Shown: piece by piece, positions 53,918-61,550 of the stretch
How positions within the stretch are numbered: position 1 is the stretch's first letter
Layout: each line of letters begins with the position of its first letter
Assembly (NCBI GenBank): GCA_947503275.1
Contig: CANNCZ010000001.1
Location: 682,001-746,000, forward strand
Length of the DNA: 64,000 bases
Origin: an uncultured Erythrobacter sp.
GTDB lineage: Bacteria > Pseudomonadota > Alphaproteobacteria > Sphingomonadales > Sphingomonadaceae
Direction of reading: 5' to 3'
Notes under the pieces: generated by a model
What the model was told of the DNA's origin: nothing
The model's input: the letters and a program-made list of their open reading frames with translations, nothing else
The model's database searches: none
Position numbers and translations under genes: made by a program

Positions 53918-54644
53918 AGCTTGCTCCATTGGCATCAATCACCGCGCCCGTCATGCTCGCGGGAGCATCAACGGCGCAAAAGACGATGATGCGTGCGATC
54001 TCTTCGGGGGTAGCGACTCGGCCCAACGGAATATCAGCGAGCAAACCCGCGCCGCCGCGACTTTGCAGATAATCACCTGCCATACCCGTGTCGGTAAAAC
54101 CGGGGGTAATGGCAAAGCTCAAAATTCCTTCGCTGGCATAGGAGCGGGCGATCGTCTTGTGCATCGCCACCATTCCGCCTTTTGCCGCCGCATAGTGCCA
54201 ATGAGCGGGCGAATCGCCGCGATAGGCAGCGCGGCTTGCGACATGGACCAGACGGCCTCGCACTCCATCATCGCCCGGCGCGCGCTTCTGCCAATGGCGT
54301 ACCGCAAAACGGGACAGTTGAGCGGAGGCTGTGAGGTTGATGCGCAAGGTTTCTTCCCACCCATCAAGCCATTCAATATCCGACGAATCAATCGGGTTGG
54401 GATCGAACAGTCCTGCATTGTTCACCACCGCCGTGATCTCTCCGCCGCTGCGATCCAACGCTTCTTCCCATAGGTTTTGCGCTGCAAGGGGATCGGAGAA
54501 GTCGGCGGCGATTAGCGTTCGGTCGCTTGGGTCGCTGCTCTGGCGGCTCCGGTGTCCGATGACATTGACCCCGCGCTGGGCCAGCATATCCAACGCCGCC
54601 GCGCCAATCCCGCGGCTCGATCCGGTGATAAGTATGGTGCTCAT
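53907..54644 (-). CDS. short-chain dehydrogenase/reductase
   Basis: A 245-aa SDR. TGSSRGIGAAALDML binds the cofactor, NNAGLFDPNPI follows strand 4, and the catalytic Ser lies in VHVASRAAYRGDSPAHWHYAAAKGG together with the YxxxK motif. The C-terminal SMTGAVIDANGASYVR is usual for classical SDRs. The substrate is unknown. I chose ATG 54644 after AGG; the longer frame upstream shadows the sdhC leader. It heads a four-gene minus-strand run. Confidence 0.88.
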   Translation of the reverse strand: MSTILITGSSRGIGAAALDMLAQRGVNVIGHRSRQSSDPSDRTLIAADFSDPLAAQNLWEEALDRSGGEITAVVNNAGLFDPNPIDSSDIEWLDGWEETLRINLTASAQLSRFAVRHWQKRAPGDDGVRGRLVHVASRAAYRGDSPAHWHYAAAKGGMVAMHKTIARSYASEGILSFAITPGFTDTGMAGDYLQSRGGAGLLADIPLGRVATPEEIARIIVFCAVDAPASMTGAVIDANGASYVR

Positions 54645-54752
54645 GCGAAGACCTATCCTAAACTTTGCAAGCGAAGTCGAGCGGCTCACGCTTGCCTCAT
54701 TCGCTGGGTGCGCTAAGTGTGCATGGGGGCAATTCAGACAAATGGGACATTC

Positions 54753-55148
54753 ATGAGCAACAGACCGCTTTCTCCGCACCTCCAGATATGGCGGTGGGGT
54801 CCGCATATGCTGGTGTCGATCCTGCACCGTGCGACCGGCGATGGCATGGCCATTGTTGGCCTTGGCGTGCTGGTTTGGTGGGTTGGCGCGCTTGCGAGCG
54901 GTCCTGCGGCCTATGAGACATTCATGTCAGTGGCCACGTCGTGGGTTGGCTATGTTGTGCTGATCGGGCTGAGTTGGGCATTCTTTACGCATATGATGAG
55001 CGGGCTGCGCCACTTCGTCCTCGATATAGGCGCTGGATATGAGCTGGATACCAACCGATTCTGGTCCATCGCATCGCCGATCATTGCGATTGTGCTGACT
55101 TCGGCGCTTTGGGCGTTCGTCTTTCTTCGTGATGGAGGGCTCAGCTAA
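54753..55148 (+). CDS. sdhC: succinate dehydrogenase cytochrome b556 subunit
   Basis: A 131-aa membrane anchor of complex II with three helices. RPLSPHLQIWRWGPHMLVSILHRATG is the family's N-terminal signature, and SGLRHFVLDIG carries the heme-ligand His. ATG 54753 is chosen, since the extra 12 residues of the longer frame do not fit. The stop overlaps sdhD by TAATG. The divergent gap to the SDR gene holds the promoter region. Confidence 0.95.
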   Translation: MSNRPLSPHLQIWRWGPHMLVSILHRATGDGMAIVGLGVLVWWVGALASGPAAYETFMSVATSWVGYVVLIGLSWAFFTHMMSGLRHFVLDIGAGYELDTNRFWSIASPIIAIVLTSALWAFVFLRDGGLS

Positions 55149-55534
55149 TGGGTAACGGAACTTCCATCGGTAAAGTGCGCGGGCTTGGCTCGTCGCATCA
55201 CGGCGCGCATCATTGGTTGACCGCGCGGACCACCGCTATCGGCAATCTGATTTTGATGAGCTGGCTTTTGATCAGCTTCCTCATGCTGTCCGATTTTAGT
55301 TACGGGACCGTGACGACTTGGCTCGCGCAGCCAATCGCAGCGGTTCCCATGATCCTTTTGATCATCAGCCTATTCTGGCACGCGAAACTTGGCCTTCAGG
55401 TCCTTACCGAGGATTATGTCCATGATGCCGGAACCAAATTCGGCGTGCTTTCGCTGCTTAATCTTCTTGCCTTTGGCGCGGGCGGCTTCGCCGTATTCAG
55501 TGTCGCCAGCCTAGCCCTTACAGGAGCCGCCTGA
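55148..55534 (+). CDS. sdhD: succinate dehydrogenase membrane anchor subunit
   Basis: A 128-aa membrane protein with three helices. [20 protein letters not shown] begins the family, and [18 protein letters not shown] carries the second heme-ligand His and quinone-site residues. It joins sdhC by overlap and runs into sdhA with the same TGATG-type join. Confidence 0.95.
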   Translation: MGNGTSIGKVRGLGSSHHGAHHWLTARTTAIGNLILMSWLLISFLMLSDFSYGTVTTWLAQPIAAVPMILLIISLFWHAKLGLQVLTEDYVHDAGTKFGVLSLLNLLAFGAGGFAVFSVASLALTGAA

Positions 55535-57399
55535 TGGCAACCTCTTCCGCTAATGATACCGGCCCCACACTTAGGGGTGCCTACAAGATTATTGACCATG
55601 TCTATGACGTGGTTGTTGTCGGCGCAGGTGGCTCTGGCCTGCGTGCGACCACTGGCGCAGCCGAAGCGGGCCTGCGCACAGCGAACATTTCCAAGGTTTT
55701 CCCCACCCGCTCACACACGGTTGCGGCGCAAGGCGGTATCGCGGCAAGCCTTGGCAACAACACGCCCGATCACTGGACCTGGCACATGTATGACACCGTA
55801 AAGGGGTCAGACTGGCTGGGCGATCAGGATGCGATTGAGTATCTCGTTCGCGAAGCGCCGCAGGCGGTTTACGAGCTGGAGCACGCTGGTGTTCCGTTCA
55901 GCCGCAACGAAGACGGCACCATTTATCAGCGCCCCTTTGGCGGTCATATGCAGAATATGGGCGAGGGCCCTCCGGTCCAGCGCACCTGCGCCGCGGCTGA
56001 CCGTACGGGTCACGCGATGCTGCACGCGCTGTATCAGCAGAGCCTGAAGCATGATGCGGATTTCTTCATTGAGTACTTCGCGCTCGACCTGATTATGTCC
56101 GAAGTCGACGGCGTGAACCAATGCGTCGGCGTGATCGCAATGTGCCTAGACGATGGCACCATCCACCGTTTCCGCTCGCAAAGCGTCGTGTTGGCGACCG
56201 GCGGTTATGGCCGCTGCTATTACACTGCGACCTCCGCCCACACGTGCACAGGCGATGGCGGCGGCATGGTGCTGCGCGCTGGATTGCCGTTGCAGGATAT
56301 GGAGTTCGTGCAATTCCACCCGACCGGCATTTACGGCGCGGGCGTTCTCATCACAGAGGGCGCGCGGGGCGAGGGTGGATACCTCACCAATTCCGAAGGC
56401 GAACGCTTTATGGAGCGCTATGCTCCATCGGCCAAAGACCTTGCATCACGCGATGTGGTCAGCCGTTCTATGGCGCTGGAGATGCGCGAAGGGCGCGGGC
56501 ACGGGGCAGATGGCGATCACATTCACCTGCACCTCGACCACATTGCACCCGACGTCTTGGCTCAGCGCCTGCCGGGCATTACTGAAAGCGGCAAGATTTT
56601 CGCTGGCGTCGATCTGACCCGCGAAGCTTTGCCTGTCACACCGACGGTCCATTACAATATGGGCGGAATTCCGTGCAATTATCACGGGCAAGTCGTGACT
56701 CTTGGCAAAGACGGTCCCGACACCGTTGTGCCGGGCCTCTATGCTGTGGGCGAAGCCGCCTGTGTGTCGGTGCATGGGGCGAACCGTTTGGGTTCAAACT
56801 CGCTGATCGATTTGGTGGTGTTTGGCCGTGCAACCGGCTTGCACCTCAAAGCCAACCTCACACCGGGCGTTGCTCAGCCTGAGCTTCCCGCCGACAGCAC
56901 CGATCTGTCTTTGGGCCGGGTCGACCACTTCCGCTATGCGCAGGGCGGTTCGCCCACTGCGGCCATTCGTGCGGACATGCAAAAAGCGATGCAACAACAC
57001 GCTGCCGTGTTCCGCGATACCGCTTTGATGGACGAAGGCGTCACCAAACTTGCCGCTCAGAATGAGCGTATGTCGGACATTCACGTCACCGACCAATCGT
57101 TGATCTGGAACTCAGACCTGATTGAGACGCTGGAGCTCGACAATCTGATGAGCCAAGCGAACGTCACCATCGCGTCTGCTGCGAACCGCAAGGAAAGCCG
57201 CGGCGCACACGCGCATGAGGATTTCCCCGATCGCAACGATAAAGAGTGGATGAAGCACACCGTCACTTGGTTCGACGGGTGGGGCGGCAACGCACAGGGC
57301 AGCGGCAAAGGCGATATGAAAATCGATTATCGCCCCGTGCACGAATACACGCTGACCGAAGACTCCACCTATATCGAGCCGAAGGCGCGCGTTTACTGA
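55534..57399 (+). CDS. sdhA: succinate dehydrogenase flavoprotein subunit
   Basis: The catalytic subunit of complex II, oxidising succinate to fumarate, 621 aa. [20 protein letters not shown] binds FAD, the covalent FAD His lies in [12 protein letters not shown], and [21 protein letters not shown] carries the active site. The capping-domain and C-terminal motifs, such as [18 protein letters not shown], are intact. The expected iron-sulphur partner sdhB does not follow; a lipoprotein-like gene stands there instead. Confidence 0.98.
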   Translation: MATSSANDTGPTLRGAYKIIDHVYDVVVVGAGGSGLRATTGAAEAGLRTANISKVFPTRSHTVAAQGGIAASLGNNTPDHWTWHMYDTVKGSDWLGDQDAIEYLVREAPQAVYELEHAGVPFSRNEDGTIYQRPFGGHMQNMGEGPPVQRTCAAADRTGHAMLHALYQQSLKHDADFFIEYFALDLIMSEVDGVNQCVGVIAMCLDDGTIHRFRSQSVVLATGGYGRCYYTATSAHTCTGDGGGMVLRAGLPLQDMEFVQFHPTGIYGAGVLITEGARGEGGYLTNSEGERFMERYAPSAKDLASRDVVSRSMALEMREGRGHGADGDHIHLHLDHIAPDVLAQRLPGITESGKIFAGVDLTREALPVTPTVHYNMGGIPCNYHGQVVTLGKDGPDTVVPGLYAVGEAACVSVHGANRLGSNSLIDLVVFGRATGLHLKANLTPGVAQPELPADSTDLSLGRVDHFRYAQGGSPTAAIRADMQKAMQQHAAVFRDTALMDEGVTKLAAQNERMSDIHVTDQSLIWNSDLIETLELDNLMSQANVTIASAANRKESRGAHAHEDFPDRNDKEWMKHTVTWFDGWGGNAQGSGKGDMKIDYRPVHEYTLTEDSTYIEPKARVY

Positions 57400-57400
57400 C

Positions 57401-57829
57401 TTGAAGTTACTCAAGGCCAGATATGCGCTGCTAGCGCTATGCATACTGACTTTGCCGCAATGTGCCGGCCTAGTCACGAATGCGATGGGCGTTCCAACGT
57501 CCGGCGTGGTGTCCGCTGATTATAAGGATGATGGACAGATCCGGGTAGCGACCTACGAATCGGGACAAGCATCTTTCGAAGTCCTCTTTCCACCCGCCTT
57601 TGACAAGGTGACCGAAATGGTGGTCGCGCAAGACTATTCGCGGTTCGCTTTGATCCGACGAAAGTGCGAGACGGCTGTGAGCCGCACCACGCGGATGGCT
57701 ATTGGAGCTTCGTGCATCCTTTGGGCTCAGATGCTCAGAGAAGATGACGTTGCGGAGCCTAAAGGGAACGATGATGAAGTGGAGTATTATATAATCTCTG
57801 AAGCTGGTGTTGCACTTCCAGAGAGTTAG
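57401..57829 (+). CDS. predicted lipoprotein of unknown function after sdhA
   Basis: A 142-aa protein with signal segment LLALCILTLPQC as a possible lipobox, then GLVTNAMGVPTSGVVSADYKDDG. The middle holds RRKCETAVSRTTRMAIGASC with two Cys. No family was recognised. The start is a TTG two bases after the sdhA stop, with no obvious ribosome site, so translation may depend on coupling with sdhA. Codon choice is less GC-biased than in sdhA. Confidence 0.55.
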   Translation: MKLLKARYALLALCILTLPQCAGLVTNAMGVPTSGVVSADYKDDGQIRVATYESGQASFEVLFPPAFDKVTEMVVAQDYSRFALIRRKCETAVSRTTRMAIGASCILWAQMLREDDVAEPKGNDDEVEYYIISEAGVALPES

Positions 57830-57871
57830 AGCTCATATCCAACCGAGCAGCCGAACCGATCTGCCGGAGCA

Positions 57872-58018
57872 ATGAGCAGGGCATCTGTCATGGGCTACCA
57901 ATCGCAGGCATTCTGCCTCCTAGATACAGAGTTACGTTTACTCAGTGTAGAACAACCTGACGGGTACTCTCGTTTACTGATTGAACATTTGCGGGAGCTA
58001 ATCCGTATCACAGGATAA
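57872..58018 (+). CDS. possible 48-aa ORF in the gap after the sdh genes
   Basis: A frame starting MSRASVMGYQSQAF that ends LRELIRITG. A second Met seven codons in has AGGG about eight bases upstream and is the better start. The C-terminal half could form an amphipathic helix. Codons include several TTA and CTA, unlike the neighbouring genes. Nothing else is seen in this 266-base gap. It may be a remnant or chance. Confidence 0.22.
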   Translation: MSRASVMGYQSQAFCLLDTELRLLSVEQPDGYSRLLIEHLRELIRITG

Positions 58019-58095
58019 GTATGTCAGGCAGCTTGCCGGGCATGGGCCGATGTTGCACAGCGCGCATGAGGGCCATTTGATCGCAAGAGGTGCGC

Positions 58096-59334
58096 ATGCT
58101 CCCCCGCTTCGACGACCCTGAAGTTGAAAAATCCTACGTCACGCATGAACGTTTGGCCCGCGTCCCCGGCACGCGTTTTTTGGCGGGTGTGGGGATTGTT
58201 ACGCTGATCTCTTACATCGGGTTTAACCCGATGCATTTCCCGATCGAAGGTGTGCTGCAATACAATTACGCCGCCGGGCCATTTGTGATGCTGCTGGTCG
58301 GCCTTTTCGCGCTGACCTTTACCGAGTTTTACATCGATCAACCATGGATCGACGTCGTGATTTTTACGATCATGGCGGTGATTATGGTGCTGTTGATTGA
58401 GGCATTGGGCGCGCAGTCAGAGATTACCGGCATCACCCGATTTGGTATGGCGGTCATCAATCTGGGCATATTGCTTGTCTTTGCCAGCGTCGGCTTTGTC
58501 GCCACCAGTCGGTATTACGTCGCATGGGCCGCTCTGCTGCTCGTGCTCTACATTGCGTTTCTGATGCAGGCGGACCGGACGCTGGTGAACAAGGTTTACA
58601 CCTTCACCAATTTCGCGACCTATTTCACTTTTGCATGTTTCGTAAATCTCGACATTGATCGCCGCGCGCGAAAGACCTTTGCCGCGCAGGAAGCCTTAGA
58701 AGAAGAGCGCGCCAAGACCGAGGAAATGCTGCACAATGTCCTTCCCGCAGATGTCGCTGATAGGCTGCGCCGGGATGAGGTGATTGCGGACAGTTTCTCC
58801 GACGTGTCGGTTGTGTTTGTCGATATTGTCGGCTTCTCAAAACTGTCGCGCAAATTGTCGCCGGGCCATCTGGTGAAGTTGCTCAATACGGTATTCGGCT
58901 TTGCCGACGAGGCCGCGAAGGAATTCAACGTCGAGAAGGTGAAGACCATTGGCGACGCCTATCTCGCAGTCTCGGGCGGACGCGCTTCGCCCGGCACCGA
59001 TGCCGAAGACGCGATGCGCTTTGCCAAGGCGGTGATCGCCAACGTTGCCGAATACGCCGCCGAAACGCGGCTTGATGTTCAGGTGCGGGTGGGCATTCAC
59101 ACGGGCGCTGCGGTCGGCGGTGTGATCGGGCATCAGCGGATGATCTACGATTATTGGGGCGACACGCTCAACACCGCCGCGCGTTTGCAAAACGCTGCGC
59201 ATCCCGGCGGAATTGCTGTGTCAGAGAGCACCTATTTCGCGCTGGCAACGACGACCGCGTTCAGTGAGGCTGAGCTGATCACGCTGAAAGGCATTGGCGA
59301 TACTAAGGTGTATCGCGTGATCCTTGATGCGTGA
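58096..59334 (+). CDS. membrane-anchored class III adenylyl cyclase
   Basis: A 412-aa protein. Six hydrophobic helices occupy about residues 30-195; a short coiled coil (AQEALEEERAKTEEMLHNVLPADVADRL) follows, then the cyclase domain. Metal-binding Asp residues lie in FVDIVGF and the region after; KTIGDAYLAV holds the substrate-specifying Lys and an Asp; NTAARLQN holds the transition-state Asn and Arg. These favour ATP, hence cAMP. ATG 58096, five bases after AAGAGG, is preferred to the GTG at 58090. A C13 peptidase gene follows. Confidence 0.92.
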   Translation: MLPRFDDPEVEKSYVTHERLARVPGTRFLAGVGIVTLISYIGFNPMHFPIEGVLQYNYAAGPFVMLLVGLFALTFTEFYIDQPWIDVVIFTIMAVIMVLLIEALGAQSEITGITRFGMAVINLGILLVFASVGFVATSRYYVAWAALLLVLYIAFLMQADRTLVNKVYTFTNFATYFTFACFVNLDIDRRARKTFAAQEALEEERAKTEEMLHNVLPADVADRLRRDEVIADSFSDVSVVFVDIVGFSKLSRKLSPGHLVKLLNTVFGFADEAAKEFNVEKVKTIGDAYLAVSGGRASPGTDAEDAMRFAKAVIANVAEYAAETRLDVQVRVGIHTGAAVGGVIGHQRMIYDYWGDTLNTAARLQNAAHPGGIAVSESTYFALATTTAFSEAELITLKGIGDTKVYRVILDA

Positions 59335-59384
59335 TTGTGCGTGATGGGCTTGACCCGTGAGCGCCTGACCGCCAGCGTTGCGCG

Positions 59385-60368
59385 ATGAGAAAACTGGCAA
59401 CTACCGCGGTCGCTTTGGCGGCACTTATTGGCTCTCCTGTTCTTGCTCAACCGAGCACAGACAATCCCAATCAACCGCCCGCGCATACGCAACCGATTCC
59501 CAATCTGGGCATCGGGCAGAGCCGCGAAGAGGTGATCGAAAGCTTTGAGCTAGCCCCGCAATTGCGGCGCGGCGTTCCGGCCAGCGAATTGCTGGAACAG
59601 CGTCAGCGTTTGACGCGTGCGCTCGGCGAATTGGAGCCACAGCGCCCCGGTACTGTCGATGCCTATGTGGTCACCATCGCGCTGGACAGCGATCCGGTGT
59701 TTGCTCGCGAAGCGCGCGAGGCGGGACGTGTGCTCGCAAGCCGGTATGATGGGGAAGGGCGCGTCCTTAGCCTCGCCGGAGCAGACGGCACACAAGATGA
59801 TTTGGCGCATGGCTCGATTGAAACACTGCTGGTGTCGCTCGCCCATATCGCTCAGCTGATGGACGGCGAAGAAGACGTGCTGGTGCTCTATACGACCAGC
59901 CATGGGACCAAGCTGGGGCTGGCCTATCACTACGGCGATTATGGTTATGGCTTCTTGTCGCCAGCTCGGTTGAGTGAGGCGTTGGAGCAGTTGGGCATCA
60001 AACGCCGCATCTTGATCCTGAGCGCGTGTTTCTCCGGCGTGTTTGTCCCCGAATTGGCGAGCGCGGATAGTGCGGTACTCACTGCCGCTTCGTCAGAGCG
60101 CAGCTCGTTTGGGTGTCAGGCAGAGAATGATTGGACGTTTTACGGCGATGCACTGATTAATCGGGCGATGCGTCAACCCGTGCCCTTGGACGAAGCAGCG
60201 CAAACCGCCAATCGCACCGTTGCCGGGTGGGAGACCCGCCAGCGCCTGCTCGCATCCTTGCCGCAAATCTCGATTGGATCAGGGGTCAGCGAGTGGCTGC
60301 CAGAATTGGAAGCGCGCATGCCGCAGACCGCATCGCAAAGCGTCGGACGACCTGCTGTCGCCGAGTGA
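59385..60368 (+). CDS. exported C13 (legumain-like) cysteine peptidase
   Basis: A 327-aa protein with a signal peptide ending at VLAQPS. The caspase-like fold has its dyad: His173 in LYTTSHGTKLG and Cys215 in LILSACFSGVF, followed by LTAASSERSSFGCQ. This layout matches bacterial members of peptidase family C13. Legumains cleave after Asn or Asp; bacterial substrates are largely unknown. A roughly 70-residue helical region precedes the domain. The end meets a convergent cyclophilin gene one base away. Confidence 0.87.
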   Translation: MRKLATTAVALAALIGSPVLAQPSTDNPNQPPAHTQPIPNLGIGQSREEVIESFELAPQLRRGVPASELLEQRQRLTRALGELEPQRPGTVDAYVVTIALDSDPVFAREAREAGRVLASRYDGEGRVLSLAGADGTQDDLAHGSIETLLVSLAHIAQLMDGEEDVLVLYTTSHGTKLGLAYHYGDYGYGFLSPARLSEALEQLGIKRRILILSACFSGVFVPELASADSAVLTAASSERSSFGCQAENDWTFYGDALINRAMRQPVPLDEAAQTANRTVAGWETRQRLLASLPQISIGSGVSEWLPELEARMPQTASQSVGRPAVAE

Positions 60369-60369
60369 A

Positions 60370-61041
60370 TTAAGGCGCAAGGGCGCTGCCTTCGGCTAAG
60401 CGCGCATCGATAACGACCACGGGATCTGCCAGCATCTGACCCTTCATCCACCCTTCGCCAGCGTCAGGATCGACCGGCGCGGTGTGGATTGCTTCGACCA
60501 CATCCATGCCATCGGTGACATAGCCAAACACCGCATAGCCGTTGTTCCAAACCGGGTTGTTAGAGGCCGGGTTTGCATCGAGGCCCGTTTGATCACCCAC
60601 CATGATTGAGAAATCGCCATTGGCTGTGCCCGGTTCCCCCATCGCCATGGAAATCGCACCGCGCGTGTGGGTTAGGCCGGTGATGTTGGTCGGCTCATGG
60701 GCAATATTGGGCAGGATGCGATCCGGGTCCCACTGTGCGCCGCCTTGGATCAATCCGTTGGGTTGATCGCCCCAATCGGTCTGCATCGCCCGGTAGAACA
60801 CGATCCCGTCAAACCGGTCCTCTTCGACATATCGCAGGAAATTGGCCGCTGTGATCGGTGCGCGCTCTGTTTCCAGCGCGATGGTGATGTCGCCGAGTGA
60901 CGTTTCGAGCACCACTGAGGTTGTTTCGAACTCAGGTTCGTCGGCGACGATGGTCTCGGCGTCCGGCGTGGCCACCGGGTCAAGCGTATCGGCCTGCGGT
61001 GCAGGGATCAGAAGGGCGAGGGGAGTGAGCATCCATGTCAT
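60370..61041 (-). CDS. exported cyclophilin-type peptidyl-prolyl isomerase
   Basis: A 223-aa PPIase that helps fold envelope proteins. A signal-like start (MTWMLTPLALLIPAPQA) precedes VVLETSLGDITIALETERAPITAANFL. The active-site Arg is in FYRAM, and GLIQGGAQWDP, GAISMAMGE and NGDFSIMVGD are cyclophilin motifs. NYGYAVFGYVTDGMDVV-type sequence closes the barrel. The TWML start is basic-poor, so the leader is short. It diverges from the BlaI-type gene. Confidence 0.9.
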   Translation of the reverse strand: MTWMLTPLALLIPAPQADTLDPVATPDAETIVADEPEFETTSVVLETSLGDITIALETERAPITAANFLRYVEEDRFDGIVFYRAMQTDWGDQPNGLIQGGAQWDPDRILPNIAHEPTNITGLTHTRGAISMAMGEPGTANGDFSIMVGDQTGLDANPASNNPVWNNGYAVFGYVTDGMDVVEAIHTAPVDPDAGEGWMKGQMLADPVVVIDARLAEGSALAP

Positions 61042-61110
61042 TCGTCCGGTGATATCGCCCGTTTGCCGAAGTGCAAGCGGGCAAAGGCTTCGTTCATCTA
61101 AGAGAAATGT

Positions 61111-61143
61111 TTACAAGCGTAGTCGGTATGACTACAGACGTAA
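61111..61143. promoter_or_regulatory. BlaI/MecI-type operator overlapping the blaI promoter
   Basis: A 33-base inverted repeat: arms TTACaagcGTAGTC and GACTACagacGTAA around the spacer GGTAT. Each arm is also a near dyad, TACAAGCGTA (61112-61121) and TACAGACGTA (61133-61142), one mismatch from the TACAnnTGTA box known for BlaI/MecI. The boxes are 21 bases apart, two helical turns, on one face. TTTACA at 61110 and TACAGA 17 bases later could be the -35 and -10, so repressor binding would block the promoter. Confidence 0.75.
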
Positions 61144-61163
61144 TCAAGCGAATGGAGAGCGAC

Positions 61164-61550
61164 TTGAGCCAGTCATCGGAAAAGCCGGAACGTATCAGCG
61201 ACGCAGAGCATGCGGTGATGGAGGTCATTTGGGACCGCGGCACCGCCACCGCTGCTGAGGTGTGCGAAGTGGTTTGTGAGAAGCGCGATTGGAGCCTTGC
61301 TACCGTCAAAACGCTTCTCTCCCGGCTCGTTCAAAAGCAGGCGATTGCAACCCGCCCGGATGGTCGCCGTTTTATCTACACCCCGATGATTGAGCGCGCT
61401 GACTATGTCGGCGGCGAATCGCGGCGTTTGGTCGACCGCTTGTTTGGCGGCAAAGCAGCCTCTCTAGTCGCCCATCTGGCCGAAACAGAGGCGCTGAGCG
61501 ACAATGACCTTTCTGAAATCGAGGATCTGTTGAAGGAGCTGAAGCGATGA
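61164..61550 (+). CDS. BlaI/MecI-family transcriptional repressor
   Basis: A 128-aa winged-helix repressor. ISDAEHAVMEVIWDRGTATAAEV, WSLATVKTLLSRLVQKQAI and the wing RPDGRRFIYTPMI are family motifs; the C-terminal helices dimerise. The TTG at 61164 has GGAG six bases upstream and leaves the operator outside the coding region; ATG 61152 is possible. Earlier in-frame starts would place the operator inside the gene. The stop overlaps the M56 gene by ATGA. It is likely autoregulated and inactivated by its M56 partner, as in the bla and mec systems. Confidence 0.9.
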   Translation: MSQSSEKPERISDAEHAVMEVIWDRGTATAAEVCEVVCEKRDWSLATVKTLLSRLVQKQAIATRPDGRRFIYTPMIERADYVGGESRRLVDRLFGGKAASLVAHLAETEALSDNDLSEIEDLLKELKR

